This document shows positions 36,368-45,261 of a stretch of DNA of 64,000 bases, piece by piece. Where the stretch lies: assembly GCF_003202035.1 (NCBI RefSeq), contig NZ_QJKC01000007.1:62001-126000 (forward strand). The letters are read 5' to 3'. The notes beneath the pieces are model-generated. The model was not told the origin of the DNA and searched no databases. It saw only the letters and a program-made list of their open reading frames with translations. A program made the position numbers and the translations under genes. This stretch comes from Aquitalea magnusonii (lineage in GTDB: Bacteria > Pseudomonadota > Gammaproteobacteria > Burkholderiales > Chromobacteriaceae). Positions within the stretch are counted from its first letter, which is position 1, and every line of letters begins with the position of its first letter.

Positions 36368-36817
36368 ATGCTCTATTTCGAAGACCTGACACCCGGCCGC
36401 TTGTTTCACACGGCCAGCCACACCCTCACCCAGGACGAAATCATCCAGTTCGCCCGCCAGTTCGACCCGCAACCCTTCCACACCGACCCCGTGGCTGCCA
36501 AAGCCAGCGTGTTCGATGGCCTGGCCGCATCGGGCTGGCACACCAGCAGCCTGACCATGCGCCTGATTACCGCCAGTGAGCTGAAAGAAGTCGCCAACGG
36601 GCTGATCGGCATGGGCATCAAGGACATGCGCTGGCCGCAGCCCACCCGCGCAGGCGATACCCTGCGTGCGGAAATCGAAGTGCTGACAGGCAAACGCTCG
36701 ACCAGCCAGCCGGGTTTTGGTGTGGTGCAACTGCGCTGGACCACCCGCAACCAGCGCGATGAAATCGCCATGCAACTGGAAACCGCAATCTGGGTCGCCT
36801 GCCGCCCGGCAGCCTGA
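36368..36817 (+). CDS. MaoC-family (R)-enoyl-CoA hydratase-like protein
   Basis: A 149-residue hot-dog-fold protein. The hydratase-2 signature is visible as FARQFDPQPFHTDP, with D33 and H38 as the catalytic pair, and GLAASGWHTSSLTMRL follows. Such enzymes hydrate trans-2-enoyl-CoA, but many stand-alone MaoC proteins have unknown substrates. It is a single-gene unit closed by a hairpin terminator, ~95 bases after glnD. Confidence 0.87.
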   Translation: MLYFEDLTPGRLFHTASHTLTQDEIIQFARQFDPQPFHTDPVAAKASVFDGLAASGWHTSSLTMRLITASELKEVANGLIGMGIKDMRWPQPTRAGDTLRAEIEVLTGKRSTSQPGFGVVQLRWTTRNQRDEIAMQLETAIWVACRPAA

Positions 36818-36840
36818 GCCACCGCAGGCAATCACCATGA

Positions 36841-36875
36841 AAAAACCTGCCGTCCGCAAGGATGGGCAGGTTTTT
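36841..36875 (+). terminator. Intrinsic terminator after the MaoC gene
   Basis: An 11-bp stem (36841-36851 with 36865-36875) with an inner TCC/GGA pairing around a GCAA loop, followed by a T run. The chemoreceptor gene converges from the other side. Confidence 0.85.
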
Positions 36876-36900
36876 CTGTGATACCGCCGTCAACAATCGC

Positions 36901-38508
36901 TCAGCGCTGCTGCCATTTGCTGAAGGTGTCGGTCAGCTGTGCCAGATCGACCGAAGTCTCGGCCAGATGGCTGGCACTGTCACCAATCGACTGCGTGGTG
37001 TGCAGATCCTGCTCGGACAGCGCATTCAATTGCTCCAGCGCCGCCGCCATCACATTGATGGAGTCGGATTTGCTGCTCATCTCCCGCGCCAGTTGCTGCG
37101 CCTGCTGGCTGGACTGTTCCGCCGCCTCGATCAGGCCCTGCAGATTGCCGGACGACAGACGGATCTGGCCATTGACCTCGTCCACCTCCTCCACCGTGGC
37201 ATCCATGCTGCTGACCGCCGAATGGGTGATCTTGCCGATTTCCTCGACGATGCCACCAATGGAGTCCGTAGTCTTGGTGGTGCGCTCCGCCAGCTTTCTG
37301 ACCTCATCCGCCACCACGGCAAAGCCACGACCCATTTCGCCGGCACGCGCGGCCTCGATGGCTGCATTCAGCGCCAGCAGATTGGTCTGATCGGCGATCT
37401 CGCGGATCAGCGTGGTCATGCTGCGGATGCGGATCATGGCTTCGTCCAGCTCCACCATGGCACCGCGCGACTGCGACACCACGCTGACCGCACGCTGTGC
37501 CGCCGTGGTGGCCGCATCCATGGTCTGCCGCCCCTCGCGCGCCACCTGCTGGGTGTGTTGCGAATCCTGTTGATTATGCTCGGCCAGCCGCACCACATCC
37601 TGCACCGCCAGGCTGAGTGATTCCATATTGTGGCTGATCTGGTTCAGGCCCTGGCGCTGCTCCACTGAGCGCTCCTGCAAGGCATGCATATCATCCAGCA
37701 GCCCATGCGCCTGCTGCTTGGTGTAATGGCTGGCACGCATCACGTCGGCAATGGTGGCGCGATAGTGGATGCGCAATGCTTCCAGCGAAGCCAGCACCTT
37801 GCCCAGCAAGCCGCCTTCATGCGCCTGGATGGCATGATCCAGCCGGCCTTCCTGCAAATCCTGGAAACGGCCATCCAGCACGGCCAGCGCGGAACGGATG
37901 CGCAACCAGCCCCAGGCGCCACTGCCCAGCGCCAGCAGGCTGCCGCCCACCCCGACGGTTTCCCGCAGCAGCTGCATGGAGTCGGGCAGGAAAAACGAAA
38001 CCACGGCCACTGCCGAGCCAAACAAGGCCAGCGCAGGCGCCACTTTCAGCACATCGCGTTGTCTGGCATAGCGCTGCAGGGTGGAAGGCAGGGTGGCCTG
38101 CTTGTCCATTACCTGCCGGTACAGCGCGGCCGCCGCATCCACATCCTGACGGCTGGGGCGGGAGCGCACCGACATATAGCCCACGATGCGGCCATGCTCG
38201 GTAATCGGCGTCACATAGGCTTCCACCCAGTAGAAATCGCCATTCTTGGCACGGTTTTTCACAATGCCGCGCCAGGGCTTGCCTGTCTTTACCGTATCCC
38301 ACAAATCAGCGAAGGCTGCCGGCGGCATATCCGGATGCCGCACCATATTGTGGTTCTTGCCCAGCAACTCGGCTTCGCTGAAGCCGCTGATTTCAATGAA
38401 GGCACGATTGGCATAGGTGATGCTGCCTTTCACATCGGTCTTGGTCACGATGGGATTGACAGGATCAACACTCAGCTCCGTGGTGGTGACAGGCAGATTG
38501 ATCTTCAT
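36901..38508 (-). CDS. PAS-domain methyl-accepting chemotaxis protein (Aer-like)
   Basis: A 535-residue chemoreceptor. Residues ~20-125 form a PAS domain ([20 protein letters not shown], then [20 protein letters not shown]) that in Aer binds FAD and senses redox. A hydrophobic anchor of two segments (~155-200) and a HAMP-like linker follow, then a long cytoplasmic coiled coil with the conserved tip [20 protein letters not shown]. There is no periplasmic domain and no C-terminal CheR-docking pentapeptide. It is probably an aerotaxis or energy-taxis sensor. It is a single gene with an AT-rich upstream region; no che genes are nearby. Confidence 0.88.
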   Translation of the reverse strand: MKINLPVTTTELSVDPVNPIVTKTDVKGSITYANRAFIEISGFSEAELLGKNHNMVRHPDMPPAAFADLWDTVKTGKPWRGIVKNRAKNGDFYWVEAYVTPITEHGRIVGYMSVRSRPSRQDVDAAAALYRQVMDKQATLPSTLQRYARQRDVLKVAPALALFGSAVAVVSFFLPDSMQLLRETVGVGGSLLALGSGAWGWLRIRSALAVLDGRFQDLQEGRLDHAIQAHEGGLLGKVLASLEALRIHYRATIADVMRASHYTKQQAHGLLDDMHALQERSVEQRQGLNQISHNMESLSLAVQDVVRLAEHNQQDSQHTQQVAREGRQTMDAATTAAQRAVSVVSQSRGAMVELDEAMIRIRSMTTLIREIADQTNLLALNAAIEAARAGEMGRGFAVVADEVRKLAERTTKTTDSIGGIVEEIGKITHSAVSSMDATVEEVDEVNGQIRLSSGNLQGLIEAAEQSSQQAQQLAREMSSKSDSINVMAAALEQLNALSEQDLHTTQSIGDSASHLAETSVDLAQLTDTFSKWQQR

Positions 38509-38628
38509 TTGATGTGTTTTCTTGCGTTAATTTTAATTATTTAAAACAAATGATTTAATCTCACCATTCTAACAACAAGCACTAGGCTTAGCATATGAAA
38601 CCTGCGACCAATTACCAGCCGCAGCCGC

Positions 38629-38653
38629 AAATAAAAACCCGCTCAAGGCGGGT
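38629..38653 (-). terminator. Putative terminator downstream of guaC
   Basis: On the minus strand an ACCCGC/GCGGGT stem with a five-base loop is followed by TTTTTATTT. It lies ~135 bases past the guaC stop; the interval in between holds no gene I can support. Confidence 0.65.
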
Positions 38654-38789
38654 GGGGTAAGCGCCGCCAAGCACAGCGCGCTAAAGGTGGTGCGGCAAGG
38701 AGGGGCTGCGCCGGAGGGAGCCTGCTGGTGGACTCAATGGCCACCAGCAGTGCCAGCGCGGGCAGTGGCCAGCCCGGCAAGCGGTGGTG

Positions 38790-39740
38790 TCAGCGATAAA
38801 CCTGGATCATGGCGGCATCCTTCAAGGCAGACAGGTCACGGCCGCCGGCATAGCTCACCGATGACTGCAGGTCTTCCTTCAGCTCGCGCAGCAGCTTGCC
38901 GATGCTGCCCTTGTACTCCACCAGGATTTTCTTGCCCTCGACATTGACATAAGCCCCCTTGTTGAACTGCGAGGCGCTGCCAAAGTATTCCTTGTAATGC
39001 TTGCCGTTGATCTCGACGATTTCACCGGCCGACTCGTCATAACCGGCAAACAGCGAGCCGGCCATGATCATGCTGGCACCGCAGGCCAGCGCCTTGGCCA
39101 TGTCGCCATGCTCGACAATGCCACCATCGGCAATCACCGGCACTTGCACAGCGGCGGCACAGTCCTTGACCGTGCTCACCATCGGGCGGTGAAAGCCGGT
39201 CTTGTTCTTGGTGATGCAGACACGGCCACCGGCGATCCCGGCCTTGATGGCATCGCAGCCCCAGCTTTCCAGGTCACGGGCGGCTTCGGCGGTGGCGATA
39301 TTGCCGCCAATCAGGAAGCTGCCGGGGAATTGCTGCTTGATGTGCTTGATCATGCGTTCGGCCTTGACGCACCAGGCATTGGCCACGTCCAGGGTGATGT
39401 ATTCCGGGGTCAGGCCAGCGGCTTTCAGCTCGGCCAGTTGCTGCATGGTATCTTCGTTGACACCGACACTGATGGAGGCAAACAGCCCTTTTTCCTGCAT
39501 GGCAGCGGTAAAGCGGCAGGCATCCACATTGAAGCGGTGCATGGTGTAGAACCAGCCCAGGCGGGCAAATGCTTCGCAGGTTTCCTCATCGACCACCGAT
39601 TTCATATTGGAAGGGTAGATCGGCATGTCAAAACGGCGCGGCCCGAATTGCACCGAGGTGTCGCACTCCTTGCGGCTGTCGACCACGGTTTTCTTGGGGA
39701 CGAGGTAGACGTCGCCATAGTTCAGTTCGGTAGTAATCAT
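38790..39740 (-). CDS. guaC: GMP reductase
   Basis: A 316-residue enzyme of the IMPDH/GMPR fold that deaminates GMP to IMP using NADPH, recycling guanine nucleotides. The catalytic C175 lies in AGIAGGRVCITKNKTGFHRP; GGNIATAEAARDLESWG, VIADGGIVEHGDMAKALA and a GSLFAG phosphate site are present. The start at 39740 (MITTELNYGDVYLVPKK) aligns with the family; the longer frame would run into the upstream leader. A tandem operator-like repeat, a promoter and an intrinsic terminator lie within 180 bases upstream, suggesting tight regulation. Confidence 0.9.
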   Translation of the reverse strand: MITTELNYGDVYLVPKKTVVDSRKECDTSVQFGPRRFDMPIYPSNMKSVVDEETCEAFARLGWFYTMHRFNVDACRFTAAMQEKGLFASISVGVNEDTMQQLAELKAAGLTPEYITLDVANAWCVKAERMIKHIKQQFPGSFLIGGNIATAEAARDLESWGCDAIKAGIAGGRVCITKNKTGFHRPMVSTVKDCAAAVQVPVIADGGIVEHGDMAKALACGASMIMAGSLFAGYDESAGEIVEINGKHYKEYFGSASQFNKGAYVNVEGKKILVEYKGSIGKLLRELKEDLQSSVSYAGGRDLSALKDAAMIQVYR

Positions 39741-39786
39741 GCAAGTATTCCCTTCAGGCTGTAGTCGATAAAAATGCAGGGGCCCC

Positions 39787-39819
39787 AATAAAAAACGGGA
39801 GCCTCATGGGCTCCCGTTT
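39787..39819 (-). terminator. Intrinsic terminator or attenuator in the guaC leader
   Basis: On the minus strand an 11-bp stem (39809-39819 with 39793-39803) and a five-base loop are followed by a T-rich run at 39788-39795. It lies ~50 bases upstream of the guaC start and ~45-75 bases downstream of the predicted transcription start. It could be the terminator of the parA transcript, or an attenuator for guaC. Confidence 0.75.
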
Positions 39820-39869
39820 ACGGATTCTCCTGCGCCGCCTCAGCTGGGCTCGCACGCAATGTCGAAGCA

Positions 39870-39898
39870 AATCTACGCCGGCAATTTCTTCACGTCAA
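39870..39898 (-). promoter_or_regulatory. Sigma-70 promoter of guaC (leader with terminator)
   Basis: On the minus strand -35 TTGACG (39893-39898) and -10 TAGATT (39870-39875) are 17 bases apart. The predicted start is near 39863, leaving a ~120-base leader. The -35 overlaps the proximal copy of the tandem repeat. Confidence 0.55.
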
Positions 39899-39920
39899 GC
39901 AATAATTTCTTCACGTGAAG
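39883..39920 (-). repeat. Tandem operator-like repeat upstream of guaC
   Basis: AATTTCTTCACGT(C/G)AAG occurs at 39883-39899 and 39904-39920, 16 of 17 bases identical and 21 bp apart (two helical turns). The distal copy contains the palindrome CTTCACGTGAAG. It starts directly after the parA stop codon and overlaps the guaC -35, which suits a repressor site. Confidence 0.65.
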
Positions 39921-39921
39921 A

Positions 39922-40572
39922 TTATTTATCAAACCAGCAACCATCCTGCGGTTCGCCCAGCCACTGCAAAATGGGCTTCCAGGCATCACGATCCTTCTGG
40001 GTACGCGAGGGCGGCAGATCAAACAGGGTCATGCCGGTGGCGGCTGCCTGCACATACAGCTGGGTATCGCGCAGCCAGCTGAGCACCGGCACATCGTGCT
40101 CGGCAAGAAAGCGCTCCAGCTCCTTGGCCGAACGGGTGCGCGGATCAACCCGCATGCCGACCACGGCCATGAACACCTTGCTCTTGCGCACCGCTTTTTC
40201 CGCCAGCAGCTGTTCAAAAAACTCGCCACTGGCCCACATATCGAAAGGGGAAGGCTGAATCGGGATGATGATGCGCTCGACCCGTGCGATCAGTGAGGCC
40301 ATTTTTTTGCCATGCAAGCCAGCGCCGCTGTCCAGCACAATCACTTCGGTGCCCTTGGGCGGCTTGGCCGGCGCACCGGCCGATACTTCCCAGCCCTGAA
40401 TCGCCGGTAATGCCGACGACCGTTCCTGCAACCAGCGCAATGAAGATTGCTGCCGATCCACGTCGCCCAGCATGACATTACGACCGGAACAGGCAAAGTA
40501 ACCTGCCAGATTGGTGGCTAAAGTCGACTTGCCACTACCACCCTTGGGATTCGCTACCAGCACAGACTGCAC
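39922..40572 (-). CDS. Orphan ParA-family ATPase
   Basis: A 216-residue protein with the deviant Walker A motif PKGGSGKSTLATNLAG (signature lysine K10, P-loop K15), a QQSSLRWLQERS stretch, and the Walker B region VIVLDSGAG. The family moves DNA, carboxysomes, chemosensory arrays or other cargo by nucleoid gradients. There is no ParB or McdB-like partner next to it; guaC is downstream and a HAD phosphatase is divergent. The cargo cannot be assigned. Confidence 0.85.
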   Translation of the reverse strand: MQSVLVANPKGGSGKSTLATNLAGYFACSGRNVMLGDVDRQQSSLRWLQERSSALPAIQGWEVSAGAPAKPPKGTEVIVLDSGAGLHGKKMASLIARVERIIIPIQPSPFDMWASGEFFEQLLAEKAVRKSKVFMAVVGMRVDPRTRSAKELERFLAEHDVPVLSWLRDTQLYVQAAATGMTLFDLPPSRTQKDRDAWKPILQWLGEPQDGCWFDK

Positions 40573-40676
40573 AATGGACCTCGCTCACTTGGTGATCGAG
40601 CCACTATACCAGAGTCATCATGCTTGCAGGCAGGGGCTTGCCACATTAGGCTGACGCGCTGGAGGAAAACAAAGCA

Positions 40677-41336
40677 ATGAATGCAAACATGCAAGCCATC
40701 CTGTTCGACATGGATGGACTGATGATCGACACCGAAAGTGTCAGCGGCCAGTCCTGGCTGCTGGCTGCTGCCGAAGTGGGCGTAACCATCCCCGAACAGG
40801 TCATCCTGGGCATGGTCGGGCTGTCGGTGCACAAATGCCGCGACCATGTCGCCGCGCATTTCCAGGATCACAAGCTGGCGGAAACACTCAGCCAGCGCTG
40901 CCGTCATCACTACCATCAGCTGATGAGTACCGGCGAACTCAGGCTCAAACCCGGCATCATCGAAGTGCTGGACTGGGTACAGGATCAGGCCATTCCCCAT
41001 GCAGTGGCCACCTCGACCCAGCGCATGATGTGCGATCTCAAACTGCAACGTAGCGGATTGGGGCCTTATTTCCAGCACACCGTTGCCGGCGATGAAGTGG
41101 CCAATACCAAACCGGCTCCGGATGTCTACCTGGCTGCGGCAGCCCTGCTGGACATCGCACCGGCAGCCTGCGTGGTACTGGAAGATTCGCTGATCGGCAT
41201 GCGGGCGGCACTGGCGGCCGGCATGCGGGTGATTCTGGTGCCGGACATGCTGCAGCCGGCCGTACATGAAACAGCCGGCGCGCTGGCCGTCTGCCAAGAC
41301 CTGCACCAGGCATTGCTGCTGCTGCAGACCCTGTAG
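40677..41336 (+). CDS. HAD-family phosphatase (beta-phosphoglucomutase-like)
   Basis: A 219-residue cytoplasmic hydrolase. Motif I is ILFDMDGLMIDTES (nucleophile D11, acid D13), motif II lies around ATSTQRMM, and motif III/IV around NTKPAPDVYLAAAALL and VLEDSLIGMRAALAAGM. A helical cap lies between motifs I and II. The family includes sugar-phosphate phosphatases and phosphoglucomutases; the substrate is not identifiable. GGAGGA precedes the ATG. It is divergent from parA. Confidence 0.85.
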   Translation: MNANMQAILFDMDGLMIDTESVSGQSWLLAAAEVGVTIPEQVILGMVGLSVHKCRDHVAAHFQDHKLAETLSQRCRHHYHQLMSTGELRLKPGIIEVLDWVQDQAIPHAVATSTQRMMCDLKLQRSGLGPYFQHTVAGDEVANTKPAPDVYLAAAALLDIAPAACVVLEDSLIGMRAALAAGMRVILVPDMLQPAVHETAGALAVCQDLHQALLLLQTL

Positions 41337-41345
41337 ACCACCCGC

Positions 41346-41383
41346 CCCAAAAAATAAGGGCCACTGCAATGCAGCGGCCCTTT
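41346..41383 (-). terminator. Intrinsic terminator of the DHH gene
   Basis: On the minus strand an imperfect stem AAGGGCCGCTGCA/TGCAGTGGCCCTT is followed by a T run at 41346-41355. It may also serve the convergent HAD gene weakly. Confidence 0.75.
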
Positions 41384-41400
41384 CCCAGGCTCCTAGATCA

Positions 41401-42333
41401 TCAAGCCTCGGCGCGAATGCGGGCGATCAGCTCGTCCCTTACCTGCTCATACTGCTCGATGCCAATCTGGCAGGTACCGGCCGCCTCATGCCCGCCGCCG
41501 CCGTATTGCAGCATCAGTGCACCGACATTGGTAGGGCAGCTGCGATCGATGATCGACTTGCCGGTGGCAAACACGATGTTCTGCTTGTTCAGGCCCCACA
41601 TCATGTGAATGGAGATATTGCACTGCGGATACATGGCATAAATCAGAAAGCGGTTGGCCGGGTAGATGGTTTCTTCCTGCAGCAGGTCAAGCAGCAGCAG
41701 ATTGCCATGCACCTGGGCACAGCGCTGGATCTGCTCACGCGCCTGCTCCTGGTACTGCCTATACAGATCCACCCGTTCCTTCACATCCGGCAAGGCCAGG
41801 ATTTCCTCGATACTGTGATCGCGGCAATAACCGATCAGGTCCATCATCAGCTGATAGTTGCTGACGGTGAAATTACGGAAACGGCCCAGCCCGGTACGGG
41901 CATCCATCAGGTAATTGAGCAATACCCAGCCGCTTGGATCAAGGATTTCATCGCGGGTGAACTGGGCAGAGTCGGCCTTGTCCACCGCCTCCATCATTTC
42001 GTCGCTGATACGGGTAAAAACCTGCTTGCCACCGAAATGGTCGTACACCACGCGGGCTGCCGAGGGGGCGGACGGATCGATGATGTGGTTATCGTGCTGG
42101 CCATTGCGCAGCGTTTCCGACAGGTGGTGATCAAAGGCCAGATAGGCGCCCGGCACATAAGGCAGGTTGGTGGTGATATCACGCTCGGTGATTTCCACCT
42201 TGCCATCCTGCATATCCTTGGGGTGAACAAACTTGATTTCATTCACCATGCCCAGCTCGTTCAGCAGCACGGCACAGACCAGGCCGTCAAAATCACTGCG
42301 CGTCACCAGGCGGTATTGCTGTTGCGACATCAT
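41401..42333 (-). CDS. DHH-family phosphoesterase
   Basis: A 310-residue metal-dependent phosphoesterase. The metal motifs are RSDFDGLVCA (D14, D16), AFDHHLSE (D68-H69-H70) and DKAD in the middle. The C-terminal DHHA1 substrate domain has the GGGGHEAAG loop. The family covers exopolyphosphatases, nanoRNases and cyclic dinucleotide hydrolases; this branch is annotated as exopolyphosphatase-like but its substrate is inferred. It is a single gene with its own terminator. Another phosphoesterase-type protein (HAD) converges on it. Confidence 0.85.
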   Translation of the reverse strand: MMSQQQYRLVTRSDFDGLVCAVLLNELGMVNEIKFVHPKDMQDGKVEITERDITTNLPYVPGAYLAFDHHLSETLRNGQHDNHIIDPSAPSAARVVYDHFGGKQVFTRISDEMMEAVDKADSAQFTRDEILDPSGWVLLNYLMDARTGLGRFRNFTVSNYQLMMDLIGYCRDHSIEEILALPDVKERVDLYRQYQEQAREQIQRCAQVHGNLLLLDLLQEETIYPANRFLIYAMYPQCNISIHMMWGLNKQNIVFATGKSIIDRSCPTNVGALMLQYGGGGHEAAGTCQIGIEQYEQVRDELIARIRAEA

Positions 42334-42395
42334 TTTCTCCCCGAGATCAAGTCATATCAGCCGTGCCGACCCGCCAGCGCTGGCGGCAGGCAGCA

Positions 42396-43001
42396 TCAGC
42401 TTTCATCCGTCATGAAATATACCTCACCCGCCAGCAGGTCGTGCAAGCGTGTTTGCAAGGCCTGGCTCTGTGCCAGCGGCATCGACAAGGTCAACACCAC
42501 CTGCTCGCCGTATGCCGCCGCATCGACACTGATCGCCAGCTCGGCACAACAATGGCGCAGGCGCGACTCGCTGGCAAAGCCGACACGCGCCAGGCAGCTT
42601 TGCCGCGGCACCACCGGCTGCAGCTGCGCAGTTTGCAATGCCGCATTGACCGCCTGAGTATAGGCGCGCACCAGGCCGCCCGCCCCCAGCTTGATGCCAC
42701 CAAAATAACGCACCACCACGGCCAGTACATTGTGCAGTTGCTTGTGCATCAATACGTTGTATATAGGGCGTGCCGCCGTACCGGATGGCTCGCCATCATC
42801 GTCCAGCATGGAGTCACCGCTCACCAGCAGCACGGCGCAATAATGACGGGCATCGGGCCACTGCCGCCGCAAGGCGGCCAGTTGCAACATGGCTTCATCC
42901 CGGCTCTGCACCGGGTATAAACAGGCAATGAAGCGGCTTTTCTTGATGTCGATTTCCGCCATGACAGGCGCTACCAGCTGAAACATTGCTACGCTTTCCA
43001 T
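42396..43001 (-). CDS. IMPACT/YigZ-family protein
   Basis: A ~201-residue protein of the YigZ/IMPACT family. The conserved core DDDGEPSGTAARPIYNVL and VVRYFGGIKLGAGGLVRAY is intact, followed by the C-terminal DUF1949-like domain. In eukaryotes IMPACT regulates Gcn2; the bacterial role is unclear (translation or RNA binding has been proposed). The start MESVAMFQL is chosen from several in-frame options; the longest ORF begins at 43046. Confidence 0.87.
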   Translation of the reverse strand: MESVAMFQLVAPVMAEIDIKKSRFIACLYPVQSRDEAMLQLAALRRQWPDARHYCAVLLVSGDSMLDDDGEPSGTAARPIYNVLMHKQLHNVLAVVVRYFGGIKLGAGGLVRAYTQAVNAALQTAQLQPVVPRQSCLARVGFASESRLRHCCAELAISVDAAAYGEQVVLTLSMPLAQSQALQTRLHDLLAGEVYFMTDES

Positions 43002-43081
43002 GGTCAAAGCAGATGGAGTGGCCTGCATGGTAACGCCAATCCGCAATCGCTGCCCGCAACATCATCAAAAGGAGCCACGCC

Positions 43082-43210
43082 ATGCCAGCCCTGTTGATCG
43101 TTCTGACCCTGTTACTGGAAGCACTGTGGCTGGCACTGGACAAGTGCTGGCTTGATATGGAACAAGAAGCCGTGCTGGCCAGATACCTGCCTGACCGGGA
43201 TCACTGCTGA
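43082..43210 (+). CDS. 42-residue small membrane protein (hypothetical)
   Basis: A short ORF with an AGGAG site eight bases before the ATG. The N-terminal ~18 residues (MPALLIVLTLLLEALWLAL) are hydrophobic and form a possible single membrane helix, followed by a charged DKCWLDMEQEAVLARYLPDR tail. It lies between the IMPACT gene (divergent) and nfeD, ~70 bases before nfeD. The ribosome site and the spacing support it, but there is no family to confirm it. Confidence 0.45.
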   Translation: MPALLIVLTLLLEALWLALDKCWLDMEQEAVLARYLPDRDHC

Positions 43211-43277
43211 AAGCAGTTGTCAGTCGCCGCATTCAGCATGAGAATGCCAAATCCATCGTTATGAAAGACGCCTTACC

Positions 43278-43715
43278 TTGACCCACACCATCTGGTTGGT
43301 CGCCGCCCTGCTGGCGCTGATCGCAGAGTTCATGTCCGGCACCTTCTACCTGCTGGTGCTGGCGCTGGCACTGGCCATGGCCGGCCTGGGCAGCCTGGCT
43401 GGCGCCAGCGAGGTGCTCTGCTGGTTGCTGGCCAGCCTCAGCGGCAGCATCGGCGTAGGCTGCGTGGCGCGCTGGCGCGCCCGTCAGCGTCGAGGCAGGC
43501 CCACCACGACAGCGGCGGATGATCCTGACCTTGGCCAGACAGTGCGTATCAGCACGCTGCTGGATGGCGGACTGGCCCGCGTGCACTATCGCGGCACGGA
43601 ATGGCAGGCCCGCCTGAGCGGCGACGGCCCATGGCAGGCCGGCATGCAGGCCTACATCCATGGCCGCGACGGCAATGTGCTGATTCTTTCCCTCAAGCAA
43701 ACGGAAACCCGCTAA
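43278..43715 (+). CDS. NfeD-family membrane protein
   Basis: A 145-residue inner-membrane protein. Membrane helices span ~4-70 (TIWLVAALLALIAEFMSGTF, then ALAMAGLGSL and LCWLLASL), followed by a C-terminal OB-fold domain (VHYRGTEWQARLSGDGPW). NfeD-type proteins act with stomatin-like proteins in membrane quality control. The start is a TTG, as no ATG fits. It ends two bases before the stomatin gene, the usual pair. Confidence 0.88.
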   Translation: MTHTIWLVAALLALIAEFMSGTFYLLVLALALAMAGLGSLAGASEVLCWLLASLSGSIGVGCVARWRARQRRGRPTTTAADDPDLGQTVRISTLLDGGLARVHYRGTEWQARLSGDGPWQAGMQAYIHGRDGNVLILSLKQTETR

Positions 43716-43717
43716 TC

Positions 43718-44659
43718 ATGGAATTCTTCATCATTCTGTTCCTGGCCGTGGTGGTATTCATCATCAAGTCGGTCAAGGTCGTGCCGCAGCAGCATGCCTA
43801 TATTGTCGAACGCCTGGGCCGCTACCATGCCACACTGACGCCCGGACTCAACATCCTCATTCCCTTCATCGACCGCCTGGCCTACAAGCACAGCCTGAAG
43901 GAAGTGCCGCTGGAAGTACCCAGCCAGATCTGCATCACCCGCGACAACACCCAGCTGAAAGTGGACGGCATCCTGTACTTCCAGGTAACCGACCCGCAGC
44001 GCGCCTCCTATGGCACCAGTGACTACCTGCTGGCCATCACCCAGCTGTCGCAGACCACGCTGCGCTCGGTCATCGGCAAGATGGAACTGGACAAGACTTT
44101 CGAAGAGCGTGATGAAATCAACCAGATCGTGGTGGCCTCGCTGGATGAAGCCGCCATCAACTGGGGCGTGAAGGTATTGCGCTATGAAATCAAGGACCTG
44201 GTGCCGCCACAGGACATCCTGCACTCGATGCAGGCACAGATTACCGCCGAGCGCGAAAAGCGCGCCCGCATCGCCCAGTCCGAAGGGGTGAAGATGGAGC
44301 AGATCAACCTGGCCAACGGTGCACGCGAAGCCGCCATCCAGAAATCACAAGGCGAGATGCAGGCCACCATCAACAACTCCGAAGGCAACAAGCAGGCTGC
44401 CATCAACAAGGCCCAGGGCGAGGCCGAGGCACTGCGGCTGGTGGCCGATGCCACGGCCGATGCCGTGCGCCGCGTGGCCGAGGCGGTCAAGGTGGACGGC
44501 GGCATCGAAGCGGTGAACCTGAAGGTGGCCGAGCAATATGTCGCCGCCTTTGCCCAGCTGGCCAAGCAAAACAACACCGTCATCCTGCCTGCCAATGTGG
44601 CCGACGTCAGCTCGCTGGTGGCCACGGCCTTGAGCGTGGTCAAGCAAAGCAATCGTTAA
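43718..44659 (+). CDS. qmcA: Stomatin/prohibitin-like SPFH-domain protein
   Basis: A 313-residue protein of the QmcA/YbbK type. A short N-terminal membrane anchor (MEFFIILFLAVVVFIIK) is followed by the SPFH domain (VPQQHAYIVERLGRYHATL, then EVPSQICITRDNTQLKVDG). A long coiled coil with ITAEREKRARIAQSEG comes next and a C-terminal segment ends in VATALSVV. These proteins oligomerise on the membrane and in E. coli QmcA is a multicopy suppressor of FtsH-HtpX defects. The ATG is two bases after the nfeD stop. Confidence 0.93.
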   Translation: MEFFIILFLAVVVFIIKSVKVVPQQHAYIVERLGRYHATLTPGLNILIPFIDRLAYKHSLKEVPLEVPSQICITRDNTQLKVDGILYFQVTDPQRASYGTSDYLLAITQLSQTTLRSVIGKMELDKTFEERDEINQIVVASLDEAAINWGVKVLRYEIKDLVPPQDILHSMQAQITAEREKRARIAQSEGVKMEQINLANGAREAAIQKSQGEMQATINNSEGNKQAAINKAQGEAEALRLVADATADAVRRVAEAVKVDGGIEAVNLKVAEQYVAAFAQLAKQNNTVILPANVADVSSLVATALSVVKQSNR

Positions 44660-44727
44660 CATTTTCAACATGACGTCAGCCTTGCCCTGTCTTGTATAAC
44701 GGGCAGGCTGCCCCCATAATCAGCCGC

Positions 44728-45261
44728 ATGAAATTTTTATCCGACTTTCTTCCGGTAGCCCTGTTTTTCGGCAGTTACCTGATCACCCACGACATGTTCC
44801 TCGCCACCAAGGTGCTGGTTGCCGCCACCACCTTGCTGTTTGCCTGGACATGGTTCAAACACCGCAAGGTGGACGCCATGCAATGGATCAACCTGATCCT
44901 CAGCGTGGTGCTGGGTGCGGCGACCGTAATTTCGCACAACGACCTGTTCATCATCTGGAAATTCACCGTTCTGTACTGGCTGATGGCGCTGGCCTTGCTG
45001 GTCAGTGACTTCATGGGCAAGAACGGCCTGAAACTGCTGATTGGCGAGCAGCTCCAGCTGCCACAAGCCATCTGGCGCAAGCTGGCCTATGCCTGGGCTG
45101 CCTTTTTCAGCGCCATGGGCGCACTGAATCTGTATGTTGCCTTCAACTTCAGCCGTGAAATCTGGCTGAGCTTCAAGCTGTTCGGCAGTCTGGGCCTGAT
45201 GGTGATTTTCATCATCGCGCAAAGCCTGTTCCTGTCCAAATACATCGAGGATAAAAAATAA
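44728..45261 (+). CDS. yciB: YciB/IspZ-family inner membrane protein
   Basis: A 177-residue protein with five membrane helices (family septation protein A in Shigella, YciB 179 in E. coli). It starts [18 protein letters not shown], has [20 protein letters not shown] and ends in [21 protein letters not shown]. coli YciB affects envelope and cell length control. The ATG at 44728 is preferred to an in-frame start at 44692. It overlaps yciI by one base. Confidence 0.93.
   Translation: MKFLSDFLPVALFFGSYLITHDMFLATKVLVAATTLLFAWTWFKHRKVDAMQWINLILSVVLGAATVISHNDLFIIWKFTVLYWLMALALLVSDFMGKNGLKLLIGEQLQLPQAIWRKLAYAWAAFFSAMGALNLYVAFNFSREIWLSFKLFGSLGLMVIFIIAQSLFLSKYIEDKK

Noticed and set aside
38640-38789. 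Possible small RNA or gene downstream of guaC
   Set aside because: Only a terminator-like hairpin is visible; no promoter or open frame with a ribosome site.
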